Below, one piece after another: positions 29,202 to 43,600 of a DNA stretch of 64,000 bases. Numbering within the stretch: position 1 is the first letter of the stretch; each line of letters begins with the position of its first letter. Origin of the DNA: Paralichthys olivaceus. Lineage: Eukaryota > Chordata > Actinopteri > Pleuronectiformes > Paralichthyidae. The stretch covers positions 9,863,001 to 9,927,000 of the forward strand of contig NC_091102.1 of assembly GCF_024713975.1 (NCBI RefSeq), written 5' to 3'. The notes under the pieces are model-generated. The model was not told the DNA's origin, searched no databases, and saw only the letters and a program-made list of their open reading frames with translations. Both the position numbers and the translations under genes were made by a program.

Positions 29202-32200
29202 CTGCAGCAGAGAAGAAGACACAGCATCACTCACGCCACCAGAGCCACTTTCTCCCGACAAGTCAGATGGTCATTGCCAGCACTGTCTGTGGCAGGCATT
29301 TGAATCTAATTTGATTTCCAATTCCGTTAAAAGGATGTTAGGCCATGTCTACTGTCTGAATTACCAAGTGGTGTCCTATACCACAATGAGACAATGCTTC
29401 CTAATTCAGTCGAGTGGAGCCTGCTCTGTAATTCTCTAAATTAGTTTAGGAGGCTACAGGATTGCTCCTCAGTTGTCTCCTAAATGCAGAGTGTCTCATG
29501 GACGTTAGTGACCGGGAATATCTGGTAAAAATATATAGCAACAATATTATTCCTCTGATCAACCTGCTTATACAAGCAAAATCATGATCTGAGTAAATAA
29601 TACAGAAGGACTTCACTATTAAAACTAAAGAGTTAGATTTGATGATAAATTATTCAGTAATTCTTAAGCTGCTTTAGACCTGCACTAAAGTCTGGACATT
29701 TTCCAGAAATCTCCCAGTGGGGCTGTATGTGAGGACACATGGTCAGCTGCTCCAAACATTTTCCAGAATTCAAAATCTTCCTTCCAGTCCCCAAAATAAA
29801 ATGTCCGGTAAATGTACAATGTGAGAAGACAGCAGGAGAATTTCAAGAAAATCACAGGAAGCATGTTAATGACGTTTCTAACACGTGACAGACTCGAAAC
29901 TAAAAAATACAAATCTCTCCAGAAGAGAATTCATACGTGTGAGAGACACAGATGAAGGTGACATCTTGGGAAGAAAACAAGATTCGAGAGCTTGTGGAGA
30001 TAAGGGCCGACGCTGGTCGATGGTGCATCATGTCCCGCCTCCTGCTTGCTCTACCTAGACGCCACCTCTTGCCTTAATGTGCCAGACACATATGTTGCTG
30101 TGAAGGGGTCTAACCCGCACAATCTCCTGCTGCATTCATTCATATGAGAAAGACAAGCTCCAAAAAATGTCCAGGCACAATTCTCCTGACATTTCATGTC
30201 TTAAATCGGCTGCAGACTGAGCTAACTGCTCTGGGACTCACCAGGTCTATCGTCTTCGCTGTGACTTTGGAGGCTTCATCACACCACGTCTCACACCACA
30301 GCCACTCCTGAGGAAGAGACTTGATGGCCACCTGGTGGATCATGTTGTTAGGAAGGTCCTAGAAACCAAATATTAAATGTTAATTAAAAATATTATATAC
30401 AAACAAAGTTATAGTAGAAGGAGTAGTAGTGCTAAAAGAAGAAACTCTGTATCGTATAAAGCAATCATGGTTTCTGATATATGTACCTGGTCCAGGTTGG
30501 ACAGGCTGTTAGGGTCTTGGCTCAAGGCTTGGTACTGGCCTCGTAATCGGTCCCCTGCTGCAATCTTACGAAACTTCTTTAAATCGACGACATACAGAGC
30601 ACTGGGTGAAATATGGGAGAAGAGAGGGAGAAGAGAGAGAAAAGAGAGAGAAAAGAGAGAGGGGAGAGAGAGAGGAGACAAAGAGAGTGACAAAACCATT
30701 TCCGAAAGGAAGAAGCCCGGAGGAGGGACTTAATAAAAATGACTCAAGATAAATACCCCAGGCACATTCGGATAATTATACCCAATGTGGCATATTAATA
30801 AACCTGAAGGTGTGGACTCTGCATTTTCACTTCTCACTTATTAGATTTAGGACTGCCAGAGGAAATTCAGGACCTTATGTTTCCCTGGGCTCATGATATG
30901 GATCATCTCTCAGCTTTCCGGATGTCGTACCACGGAGTGGAGCGGCACACCGACATCCCATCAAATCACTATAGTTCCTGACTCGTCTCTTTCAGTCTTC
31001 ATCGGCCAAAAAGTGGGACGCTACCATGGCAGCTGTGTTCGCCTACTTGCTGCCACCTGATAAGACACCACACTGACAGAAGTCCTTACGTCCAGCAAGG
31101 AGCTGAACTATTTTACTTTTTGTAATTCCAAGATTAATTGAACCTCTATTGTGATTTTTTTTTTAAAGAATATTCTAATTTGTTCATAATCCAATATGGA
31201 TTTGTTGATTTCAGCTTGTGCAAAGGAATCGGAAGAAAACTGTTTTAATTAACAATCAAGTAAGTTTCTTATAGAGCCAATCTCTGGTGGATTGTTTAAA
31301 TGAAAAAAGGTTAATGTTGAGTTAATGTTTTAAAACCTCATGAAAGTTTTAACTTAAATTTAACAATTAGATTGAAAGATGAAGAACAACAAAAACAACC
31401 AAAGCATCTTTAGCCTCTACATACAAAAATACATTGTCATTTTTTATCTTGGAATGATGAAGGATTCCTCAAGATGATTTACTGAATCCAACAATGTTAA
31501 GTTAAATACTTTACAGTTAAATAAAGTTAGACTCTTCATTCTGCTCTGCAATGTGCAAAAGCAAGTCACAAATGTCCCTGACTGAATAAACTGGCTGAAT
31601 GCCCTACAGGGAAGAAAGTGAATGTAGAAACACGGTGTTCTGAATGTTACTATTTTAAAATGCATGGATTAATTCTGCTGCATATGTTACAGGGAGTGAT
31701 TATTGTGTTATTCTTTCATTTTTGAAATGTCAGAATTTCTTGCTTTGGCGTTGTATGTGCTGCTATAATCCATTAAACAGTTTGCTGTTGAAATATACCT
31801 GATGTGGTATTTTCTGTGTCCCAGATGTGAGGCCCAATAGCCGGTTTTCCAGAAGCGATAGCCATCCATCTCTCTGCGGCTATCACAGAACGGTGTGTAG
31901 CCATAGGGAGCGCCCTCCAGGTCTAAATCCCTCAGGTCCTTCAGATCAGCCCGGACGATCTGTGAGAGAGCGAGAACATCTTTGAGGACAGAGACGACTC
32001 AAAATCTCATCCAAATGTCACACACGGCACTGAAACAGTTCCAGAGGAGTCTGTCACTTCCAGTCGCACGCTTTTCTCTTTCCTCTCAGTGCAATTGGAC
32101 CCTCACCTGGTCGGCGTCCACAAAGATGATCTTGTCTACAGCCAAGGGGAACAGAACATCCAAGAATAGGATCTTGTGTCCCCAGATGATACGCTGCTTC

Positions 32201-34630
32201 TCAGTCTGCTGGTGGAGCCACCGCGGCCACTTGTACTGCACTAACTCATACTGAAAGCCGTACGACTCGGCCATGTGAGAGATGGTCTCCTAACCGCACC
32301 GAACACAAAACAGCAAAGGTCAAAGTTAATCAAATACGAGAGCATGTTTTTGAGTAACTAAATTAATTCCTCTACACCACACATATATTTATTTACAGTG
32401 CAAAACATAATGCGCCCGAGAACTATACAGTGGGATATTTGTTTTCATGATATTTTTAAAGTTTAACCATACACTATTTCATAAATGACAACTGACAAAA
32501 ACAAACATATAGAAACTGAATTAAGAAAATAAACATACATTTACATTCTAAAAAATATTTTATGTAAAATGTAAACATAAATGCACAAAATTGTTTATTC
32601 GGTAAAATAAATGTTTTCCTGAGGTTCATATCATTAAAAATATATACATGCAAATACTGATATGTCTTTGAAAGGCTCATATGGGCCAATATTAAAGTCC
32701 ACGCAATTTATCAGTTGGGTTCAAATTAGCTGTTGAGACATCTATAGTATAACACAGACAATTTTAAGGATAAAGTTTGATCTGATTCCTGAGGACATGC
32801 AGTTAGACGAATGTATTCTGAAACATTAGCATCCTTTTGGCATAATAAGAAATGCTGGTAAGACAAATCACGAGCTTTATTCCATTAACAGTGGAATGAT
32901 ATACTGTGTGAGACATTTTAGAATACCATATAAATGAAGATTAACTCACTTAAGATGCCATTAAAATTAAAAATTCACCTCCTTCAGGCAATTTCATTTG
33001 CAAAAACCTGAGATAAAACACAAGCCATCACAAAGGAAGGAGCCATCCACAGGTATTTACTTCATTGAGAATAATTGAATCTCTGAAGGACTGCAGGACA
33101 CATTATTTGGAAAAAGCAGTGGAGAAAATGCTACTAAAGAAATCATGAAGTCAGGGCACTACCTTGAAAGATGGAGAGAGGTAATTCTTGAGGAACCAGA
33201 ACTTGACAGGTGTTTTGGTATGCCGAAGGACGGACAGCATCATTATTCTGAGACAGAGATAGAAAGATTGAGAGTCTCAGGATCAGGGCTGAAAGGAATG
33301 TAATGTGTGTCGGACCTGGAAAATAACTACTTGAGTGTGTGTGCGCTTTTGTGTGAAATAAAAAAGACCGACCTGAGAAAGCGTTCATACAGGTGGCCTG
33401 AGGCAACAGAAAATATGTTTAGAACATCTTCTTTCTTCTTCTCTCCATCATCCTTCTTGGAGCCGCCACCTGTGATGCTGTAAACGACACCATAATACAT
33501 GAGGTGGTTGTGTTGTGATTGATGCCTGTTTTTTCACAGAGTGACAGTAAATCAGAACTAAGCCAGTCGCCACCATGCCTTCGTAAAGCACGGGGGTAAT
33601 AACAGTTATACCTCCCAGCAGAAAACATTTTCAAACAAACCGTGCATCACTGTGCAGCAAACTGGAGGTGCTTTATTTAAATGAAGCCACGATACAGGCG
33701 ATGACGATGCTCTGGAAAAGATCAGATTCTGATGGTTTTAACAGCGGTTCAGTTCACGTGCTGACACCCGGAGCTGAATAATCAACATCATAACAGACGC
33801 AGTGAAGGAAGCTGTAACTGCGTAAGACTGCTTTAAGAGAAAGACACATGGCTGCTGCCCCGGCGGCGTGGGATTGCAATAAAGCTAAAGAACTTGTGAA
33901 AATGGATGATCCTGATGCAGTTAAGTGATGAGAAGACAGACAAGTTTCCCTGTAGACATTAACACACCCTGTTCACTGTTCATTGACACTGCATAAACTA
34001 GTGGTGTTAGTAGCCATTTAAGTGATTAGCATATTGTCAATTAAAAATTATTACAACTAATAAAATAAGCCATTTGTTGCTCATAATTTCTGCTGTGTTG
34101 TGCTGTTGTGTGATTTTGAAGAGTTCCCCTTGTATGTGGCAGACGCCTGAGTGTCCAATGTGATGTTTGCCAAGTAAAATATTTACCAAACCTCAAAGCA
34201 ACAAAATATACTCATTTAAGCCTTAGAAAAAAAAACGCTGCAAAACATCTTTCCACACAAAGATAGAGCCCATTAAGTCAGTCTTTTACTTTTCAGACTG
34301 AATTATAGAGTAAGTCAGAAGATGTATCACAATAAAAGGACAATCCTCACATTTGTGAACACACCGCCACCCCCCAACCGCTATTAAAGAGCAGTGGTTC
34401 ATGATGCAAGGCGCATTTAGCGGACAGGAATCAGGACTTGTGCTGCAGGGTAGATGTGTCTGCAGTCAAACTGTGTGTCCTTGTCTAAAACAGACTGCTG
34501 ATGAGGAAAGAGTCTCTCTCCCACATTCAATCACAAGCACTGCCACGGCCCGAGGCTCCAGGAGGACACAAGTGAGTGAGAGGGAGGTGAGGGAGCATAA
34601 TGTTTTTCTCAAAACGTCCTCTAAAACCAA

Positions 34631-34679
<49 letters not shown>

Positions 34680-37600
34680 TGGTCTGACTGGTAAGCAAGT
34701 CGCCACCATCAACACAAACTCTTCTGTTTATCATTTGATTCATTGCTCTACCTGCACTTAAGCAAATTCTTCATTTGCTTCTGAGGAGTCGCCCGACTTG
34801 CCACACACATGTGGGTCTGCGAATAACTCCTGTCTGCTAACACTAAGTCAGCCATTTTGAAGGGCCTCCAGCACCACAGTCGGGCCAACTTCAGATTAAG
34901 CAGCTTTCGAGGGTCAGGTGAGCGCCCACTCGTCTGATGCCCCATAAATAACCTGGACCTCTGGAAGAATCCACAAAGCTGAAGATTCAAATTCAGAACA
35001 GTTGACAGCACTACCCAGATAAAACTGTACTTGGATAAAAAAACAGAAAGGCAGATTGTCCATGTACAGTACATTCATGTGTGTAATGGAAACTGTGACA
35101 CTGCTTGGCAAGAAGTAGCTTTTACCACCGACATTCTCTCACACATTCTGTGTGGCCCTGAGCTTTCGGATTTCTAAAAGCAGCATAAAGGACATTAAAC
35201 CATCAAGAGTTCCCCAGGCTGAGTACCAAGAAGGAACAACTTTCCTTCAAACAAAGAGAGAAAGCACAAAAGGGAAGAAATGGAGAAACAAAGTAGGGGT
35301 AAGAAACAAAGATGTAAGAAAGCATCTATTTTCAGTCAGGCTCATTATGGCTCGATAGAAATAAAGCTCCCACTAAACAGAGAGACAACTTGTAACAACT
35401 CTGTCACTGAGACTTACTGATGCTCGCTGATGGATGGATCCACCTCACTAATTCTTTAGAGGAGTTAGATCAATGCATGGCCTTCAGTCCCGCCCTTAAC
35501 AACGAATCCCTCGAAGCATTCAGGGTTTAAAAAGGAAGTAATGTGCAGAACGAATGAAAGACGTCTTAACTTTTCAAACAGCGATCTTTTGAGAGATCAT
35601 GGGTCAAGGTATTCACACAATGTTTTAGTTGAAATATTCTGAACATTTGCAAACTTTCATTTCAATGTTTATTCCTCTGGGAATATCATTCTGTTGTTAT
35701 GGAGAAACATATTTTCTTGTGAGGGTTTAACTGTCCAACAATTTAATATTGTTTCAGCATTTTTTGTATCATTTGTTACTAAGATTAAATTGTGTTTGGT
35801 GGTTTGTAACAATGTTTTTTTTTTTTCAGTCCGTCTTTTAATTAGTTGTTTTTCCAAACTTGAGTTGAGGGCAGCTGCCTTCACTCCATGTTAATGTGGG
35901 GCTGTAGGATGCTGAGGTTAGACTCTCCAGAGCATCATTATTTATTCTAGATAGTAAATATGAGCACAATGTGGCATATATGGTTAGATGTTCTGCCGAA
36001 TGTGATGTGTGGCTTCTACATCTTAAGATTTATGAACTCTCATTTTGGAAGGGAGATATACTGGAATCATGCCAGATGAAAGTACTCTCCTCTCTCCAAA
36101 TGCAGTCAAATGCAAGCTAATTTTAGAATTATTCATGTCTAGCACTTACGGAGCAATTGTGTTCAATCTTATTAAGCTTATTCAATCTTTTGTTTAACCT
36201 TTTAATGTTGTTGAGTACTTGCATTATTCAAATGTAAGCATACCATGGGAAATGGTCTAAAAATTACTTTCAATTTTAAATGTATTCGTCCATCTATCCA
36301 GACACTTTCTGCTTTTAATCTTCTCCTGGTCAAGGCAGGATTAGGCTACAAAGGGAAACCCACATTTTGTTCTCCCCAATGACAAACACAAGCTCCTAAT
36401 TAACAGATGCCAAGACCAGGAGGGATTTGTAATCTTCTCAGCTTGTTCTGGGTCTGCCTTGGCATATGCTCCCAGTTGGAGAGGACAAGAATACTTCCAC
36501 AACCCGTGTCCAGGAAGCGTCCTGATCAGGGAGTCCAACCACCTGAATTAGCTTTTGTCAACATGAAGGAGCAGTGATTCAAATTTGAGTTTGTGCTTGA
36601 CTTGATAAAACAGACACAGCTCTTACTCCAATTATCCAAGGACCTGGGGGCTCATTGCAACAGCAAGATACTCCTAATTTACATGAGCATAACCCTTCTA
36701 ATTATAGTGGGAAGCACTGTTGCCCCCCATTAAGAAGGTTCTCAGTTCAAATCCTGGTTTGACTAGGGCCTTTTTTTCTCTGCCTGCAAAGATTTTGCAT
36801 AGGTTGGGTTTAAGGAGTTAGAAGCTGGTCCATGTTTCCATGGCTGAGCCAACTGAATGTGAGGTTCAATCTGTTTGCAGCATCCTGACACAAATAGCGC
36901 CCTGGCTAAACCAAATGGCTTCCCTCTGTTAATGTCATGTCAAGGCTTCCTGCACTACTGATGTCCTCTATTCATTTTAGTGTCCAAGACATATGGCAAC
37001 AGTTGCCAATTAAACTACATAGTTAATCATTCATATTTGGTCTAAGACTTCTCGAATGTCAGGTATATACATAGACTGTGCTTCCCTGTCAGGGGTTATC
37101 CATATGAGCACAAAGGTCTGCAGAACTTTGGAGTTCCTATGTGGTGCCTTCACCAGGGTCTCAAATAGAGACTCCAATAAGACGAAGTGCTCCAAATTGT
37201 TATTCAGCACAGAGGCACATACCTCACACAAGTGGTCATCCTTTTCTCTTGGGAAAACGCCTACACTGAGTTGTTCAGCCAGGGGCTCAAAAGCATCCCT
37301 GCATCAATCTGACCCATCTCACTTTAGTCAGCTCCAGAAAGACAAACAGTCCAGCCCCTACCCAAGATTGTGTTTCCAGAGCTTCTACTCTGCATTAAGA
37401 TGACTATTTATTTATACTGTTTTATCGTCTGCCCTCATTCAGGCTCTTTCTCTACCAGGTGGGTGACAAACCACAAGAGCCTTCACCTGCAATCTGATCA
37501 GTGACACCTTCGTTGATGATGAATATGAATTCACATTGCATGAAAAACTCTGTAGACGTATGGCTGTATGTAACTGTGCATTATAGTTTATGCACTTTTG

Positions 37601-40600
37601 CATGAATAAATACATATACAGGAAACAACAAATCCTGTAATGTTGTAAAAGGACTACATGGACGAATAAACAAATAAATACATGAAGACGAAAACATGAA
37701 AATGTGAATATCAGATATAAACATTTAGTTTTACAATATTACTAAGTCATTTGGATTTGTTACAAAACACAGGAGTAGCACAGCAGTTGAAAGCAACCAA
37801 TAAACACTGCATGCTAATGAGCATGATAAAGAAGTTATGGGTGTTAAATGGTTTGCAGCAACACTGCCTACCTTTTCTCAAAAGTGCTCCAAACACTTCA
37901 TACAGCAAGCATTAAGTGAGGAGACAGGATCACACAGTTAGGAAGTGTTGGGGAAAAACACACACAAATGCACACACACACATACCTACAGAAGCACATA
38001 TTTTTTGCAAGACTAGATCTTACAGCATAATATCGCAGTCTGGATCCAGGGGAGGAATAAGATCTCCTGAAATTGCAATATATAATTGACAGACAGAAGG
38101 CACGTCAACAAACCGGTTGATGAGCAAACAGTTGCTGCTGGAAGATTTTAAAGCAAATAGAAAAAACACATTTTAGCTGTATGTAAGAATAGATTACACA
38201 CCTTGCTATGGAGTCCCATATGCCTTTACTTTCACTTGTTTCACTTAAAAGATCTTCATTGATTTTCTCTGCCCTTTTCTGCACCTACAATGAGAAAATA
38301 GACACAAAGCAATGCTATTTTTTCTGGATGCTATGTGACTGAGTAAAATAATGAATTTCTGACCTTTGAATGGCATCTACATCATAAAAACTGTTAAAAT
38401 TTGACTGTAAATTGAATTATGTTCAGAGCTATGAAGCGTTTAATGAACATATGAAACACACTCACTCTGACTTTGATAATCTTACTGTGGAAACTGTTCA
38501 GCACAACTTTAACATCGCCAGCATCTGCAGGGGAGTCGGTTCCATCGTGCCTGAAAAAGTGGAAAGAGAGCGAGACATTGATTACCATCGCTGAGTAAAA
38601 ATCAATTATTATGAAATCTCAGCAATGGATCTGCAGCTGGTTAGACTAACACAAGGGAGGCCCCGCCTAGAGACTGAAACTTCTGAGACTGAGGGATAAC
38701 ATGTATCAAAATAGAAAAATTACATAATTCACAAAATAAGAGCAATAAATATAACTCAAAACCTAATTTATTTGATACTTTTCAGCAATCTACACACTTT
38801 ATTACAACATAGATAATCCATGTCAATACATAACCTAGACACAAAGTTATGAACTAGAAATCAGTTATAGATCAAGTCTGATAAGAATTTGGGTTCGGAT
38901 AAGGATCATAATTATTCTAGTGCATAAAAAAGTCCAGTTCACTCTACTATTGGACCAGTAGTTTTTGTGTAAAGCAGCTAACTGTCAAATTGGCGATTCA
39001 CAGTAAATGCTTCTTTAAACCCTCCATTAGCCTATAGGTTTGTTTGGTAGTTCAGGTGGCAGGAGCAAAGGTACAATGAAAACAAATGCCAGTAACTGTA
39101 ACTTGGTCTAAAAACTAAAATGTATCAGTGGATTTGAGAAATAAGGGCCAAAACATTTACCATCTAAATAAAACAATGTTGTAATTTGCAGGTAAGTTTC
39201 TTTGAACCACTAAATGTATATCTGTATAATGTATGTATGTATGTATCTATTAGCATTCATAGAACAACTCAACTAATCAATTTGACTTTGATTTACATTC
39301 TAATAGTGTCATTCTGTCCACATTTTAATGAATTGCATTTTGTGTCTGGCTGACGTGTTTTAGCCACAGGAAGAGCAAACAACACAGTATCCACAGTACA
39401 ATCTGCACTATGAGGGAGACAACAGCAGCTAATAGACCGACCACTGACAGAGAGTGAGAGCACACACTTAAAAACTGATACTGGGACAGCTGCCAGGGTC
39501 ACACTCTGACCATATTCATTAACCTCCATCAACATTAGGAATTACCTTACCATTATTTTATCCATCACCACTTCCCAGGCAGGCCGTATATAGTGGTAGA
39601 TTTAATGAGAAAGTCTGTACGGTATTGACTGCATAACACTGGCCTTTCACTGTAATTGTTTTAGGACTGATTTGTCCGGCAGTGAATGTGTTTTGGCAGG
39701 CAGGATCTGCAGGGGTCTGATGGTAAAACACCGGAGAGCAAACTTCAGCCAGAGATGAGCAATAGGCCATGATGCAGTGCAAGCCATTACGACCACAATG
39801 CTTACTAAAGGCAAAAAACTAACCTTATCACTATGATAAATGCCCCCTCCTCATTTGGCCATAAGTGCATCCCCCTTTGCTCAAGTGTTGCTCGTGCTTT
39901 GTCCACTCTGCTGTCACTGGTGCAACTCAGCCCTTAGGGCTTGTGTTAGAAAGCACCAGAGATCAATCTGTATCCCTGCTCTGAAGAGAGGAGAGCTGGC
40001 CATCTCATTCATCGCTGTCATGGCGAGGCGCAATGGCACAGGGTGCATGAGGAAAATGCAGGCTCGGGGACCGGAGAGCACAGACACTCCCACTAGGCTC
40101 TGATCGGCCACCTAACCAGAGCAGAGTGCCGCTAACCACAAGAATAATGACACTGCCAAGGTGAAAAATGACATCACCTCTTAGCTTCACCTGGAGGATT
40201 GGGGAATAAATCTTGGTTGTCTGATATGATTTCAGGGGAACCGAGGGCTGTATGTGTCCTAAATCTTATGGATAGCTAGAGAGGACAATATCTGTGATTG
40301 TAGGGACATCTAGTATGGTGCACTACAGCTGCCTGTGCAGACTCACGTATATGGTTGGGATTATTGCAAATTGAATGTGAGGGATTATTGTTCTCTGTTA
40401 TGTCACGTAGAAAGTATTTTATAGGGAAAAGTTCCTTTGAAAAATAGGAATTTGATTTCTTTTTGAGAAAAGTAGAACGTGTCAGAGTACATTGTAACCA
40501 CAGTAAAACTGCAGAACTACAATAATCAATAGTAGCCTCATGGTTAAGGCAGTTAATTCCAAAGTCCACCGTTTGACTCCAGACAGACACCTTTGTTGCA

Positions 40601-43600
40601 TGTCATATCCTCTTTCTCTCCAATCGTTTCCTGTCTGTCTCTGTACTGACAAAATGCCAAAACACAAAAAAAGGATATTGAATTTTTTAAGAAAATGTAT
40701 CAAACCAACCAAAGGACAATACTGTTTCTATTCATCCAGGGAAATCAAACAACACAACCTCACTTTGTCTAGTATACGCAGCCTTTGACACACACGCCAT
40801 CCTAACTAAAACACATGCTGCTGCTGGTATTCTGCAGTCTGAGGTGGATGGAATGGAAGGTGACCAGCTGAATCATCCCTCCACTCTGTCTTCTCTATAA
40901 TAGCATCCCTTTCCTCCTACCTGTCTCTCTCCCCTCTGCGCTGAGCAGAACTCCCTGCATTCATCAAAACCTTGAGCTGCTAGTGTCAGCAGCTCTCCAT
41001 GTTACCATAGTGATGAGTTTCACAGATACCAGTATGAAATAGAGAGGTGGCTGTGAACAACCTTGATGCTGAGCTACTGATGACGACTCCTAATTAGCAT
41101 CATTATCTAACCTTTACCCCCAAATAAGCAGGGAATATGATAGGATAGGATATAGGATAGGATATAGAATAGGATACAGGATGGTGTGAGATCAATAGAA
41201 CAAAGTAGGACATGACAGAGCAGGAAAGGTAAGGTAAGGTTAGGATAGGACATGATAAACTATAGCAGCATTAAAATAAATAAATAAAAGTCTATATGTA
41301 CTGGTTAATACTTACGTGAGGACCTGATAGATATCCTCTGATCTCCCTTTACGTAATCTTAGGATCCAGGCACCGGGATTAGCTTTCAGCTGGAAATATC
41401 CCTGTTGTGGTTAAAAAAAAGGGAGAGTCTCAAATATCAATGGTAAGAATACAAGTCAATTGACTACTATGATATCTACAGAGCAAGAAAACTGTCTTGG
41501 TAACTCTAGTATGGAAGAGAAAGACTGCTGACCAGGTTAGCCATGACAATAGTGTCATACATGAGCGGGTCCCGACTCATGCCTAGAGTAAACTGGAGTC
41601 CACGGGGGGGCTGGCCGGTTGACAGGTCAAAGCAGTGGCCCTCCAGCAAAAGGTGTTCAAGTTCATACTCCGCTGTCACGATCCCATTAACCTGGAGCAA
41701 AAGTATAGATGACAAATCATGGGGCAGTGATTCATAGAAAATATCTCAACCCTACCAAAAGGTTAAGATGGATAAGATTGCTTTGGAGTAGAGGCGATGG
41801 TGCAGGATTACCTTCTGCAGGTGGATGTTATCCAAGTCATGGGGGCTGCGCACTGCCTGCACCATCCAGCTCTCTGGTGTGATCATATTGAGAGTGAGGA
41901 GTGGAGATTCTGGGAGCTCCATGAAGCGGGCAACTGGGCCTGGAGACACTGTGTCATTGGCTAAGAAAGCCACATCAGACTCCAAGACAAAGCGGTAAAA
42001 GCTGCAAACATACATAAACAGAAATGACCAAAGTTTAAGTGCTTTACAATTAACTGCAAATAGACATAATATCCAACAACAGTGAGCCTGAACATGGTGG
42101 ATATGTTGCAGGACATTTTGTCACTGGTCCGAAACAACAATTCCATCAAACAGATGCTCTGTGCTCCTCAGCAAGCACTAAAATGATGACATGTTGTGCA
42201 ACACTCTCCTTTCTAGGACAGGAGAGATGTGCTCTATTGTGACAGTTGGGTATATACAATTTCTTCAAAGTGAGGGATTTAATACTATTACTGCCAGTGT
42301 TCCTTCTCAGCCAGTAGCAGAAATATGTGCAACAAAATTTTTCTCTCTCCCCATTATTACCTGGAGTTTTCACAGAGGCCAGCTCCAGGCTAATTTTTAT
42401 GCTAATTGCTTTTATTCAGCGCGCCCTCTGACACTGAGGAGTCATAATGAGCGTAGATAACATGGAAGATGATAAACATAACTAATGCTAATCCGTTTTA
42501 TTTTCGAATGCCTTCTTGTGCGTCAATACATTCTCTATTCACAGGGATATTTCTCAAAACTTAATTCCCTCCACAGCAGCCGTGTTTCCAGGACCAGAGC
42601 AGGGCACTTAAATAGTGGCTGTTGACCCATGGGTGAGGGAGCCGCCACCTTCGTACAGGAAAGCGGTGAAGGGAAGAGTCTAGTTAAGGTGGAGAAATAC
42701 AATTCACCACGAGAAGATAAGTAAGAGGAAGGAGATGAGCAGCCCTGCGGCCTCACTTCCACTATGAGACGTGTAACAGTTAACAAAATGGAACCACTGA
42801 CTCAGAACAGGATTCATGCACCCACTGACAGTCATATATCTAAGGGTGGGCTATAAGATTACCAAGGTTAAAATATGACTCGACAGGGGACATGAAGCAG
42901 AGGAAACGTTGTCATTGCGAAACTCGTCTGCCGTTTTAAACTCGACATCGTAAGTTGTTATGATGAAAGCCAAAAAACTGAATAACTAAATTTTTTTAGT
43001 TCATGTGTTTGTTAAATCTGCTACTGAGGTTATGTTTTCACCCTCATCTGTTTGTTTGTAGGTTGATTTGTTTGTTTGTTTGTTAGCAAGAATACACAAA
43101 AACAACTGGACAGATTACCATGATGCAGTATAGGTCAGACAAGAGCCCTATTCATTTTGGGGCATATTTATCCACATTGAGATTCCCCATACCCCAGGGA
43201 ATAATTCATGGATCTTGAACAAAAAAAGTAGGCACATTTAGAGAACTGATATCTAAGAGTGTGAGAAATTGAGTGCAGCTTGATTTAATTTAACGGGACT
43301 TTTGGGACTTTTAATTCCCTATAACAGAAATTTCTTAGGGTTTTGACAAAGTGTTTTTCTGTCTCTCTCCTGCATTATCCTCAGGTTCTCAAGTTGTCAG
43401 TGGTGGAAGATGAGGTAAGGGGCTTTATGAAATCAACCAGCAACACAAGACATTTCATTAACAAAGGCAAATAACAAATACCTGTCTGCACTGTGATATC
43501 CTGGACTAACTAGTAGCTTGATTGCAGACTTCCAGCTTAGTTATCTCTGATGTGAAAATATAATGTAGCCATCTGCATTAATTATATGCAATTATCACTC

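Larger units (their letters stand above)
33478..38201 (-). other. uggt2: uggt2 intron 31, repeat-bearing
   Basis: About 4.7 kb without coding sequence. It contains a CA microsatellite (34632-34678) and degraded repeats at 36285-36590 and 36715-36870. The stretch 36870-37420 looks low-copy and could not be assigned. Confidence 0.6.
30242..38284 (-). other. uggt2: uggt2 exons 31-37: linker and catalytic GT24 domain
   Basis: Exons: 38202-38284, 33373-33477, 33163-33247, 32107-32289, 31799-31959, 30487-30601 and 30242-30358, residues 1177-1459. After a charged Lys/Asp/Glu linker ([13 protein letters not shown]) the catalytic domain begins [15 protein letters not shown]-like (here [16 protein letters not shown]). 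It then runs [79 protein letters not shown] and [18 protein letters not shown]. The DAD triad at residues 1325-1327 binds the divalent metal and UDP-glucose in this family and is intact. Intron 31 (33478-38201) is the largest in this block and repeat-bearing. Confidence 0.97.
38551..41315 (-). other. uggt2: uggt2 intron 29
   Basis: About 2.8 kb. Contains a SINE relic at 40535-40680 and a GGATA-type repeat at 41139-41183. No exon seen; open frames near 39840-40190 occur on both strands and lack similarity. Confidence 0.6.

Noticed and set aside
36870-37420. A LINE or retrogene fragment in uggt2 intron 31
   Set aside because: Flanked by repeats, but translation in all frames gives no recognisable reverse transcriptase or gene product. 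Left unassigned.
40535-40600. A tRNA gene
   Set aside because: Only decayed A- and B-box-like blocks are present, followed by a SINE body and A-rich tail. No cloverleaf could be formed.
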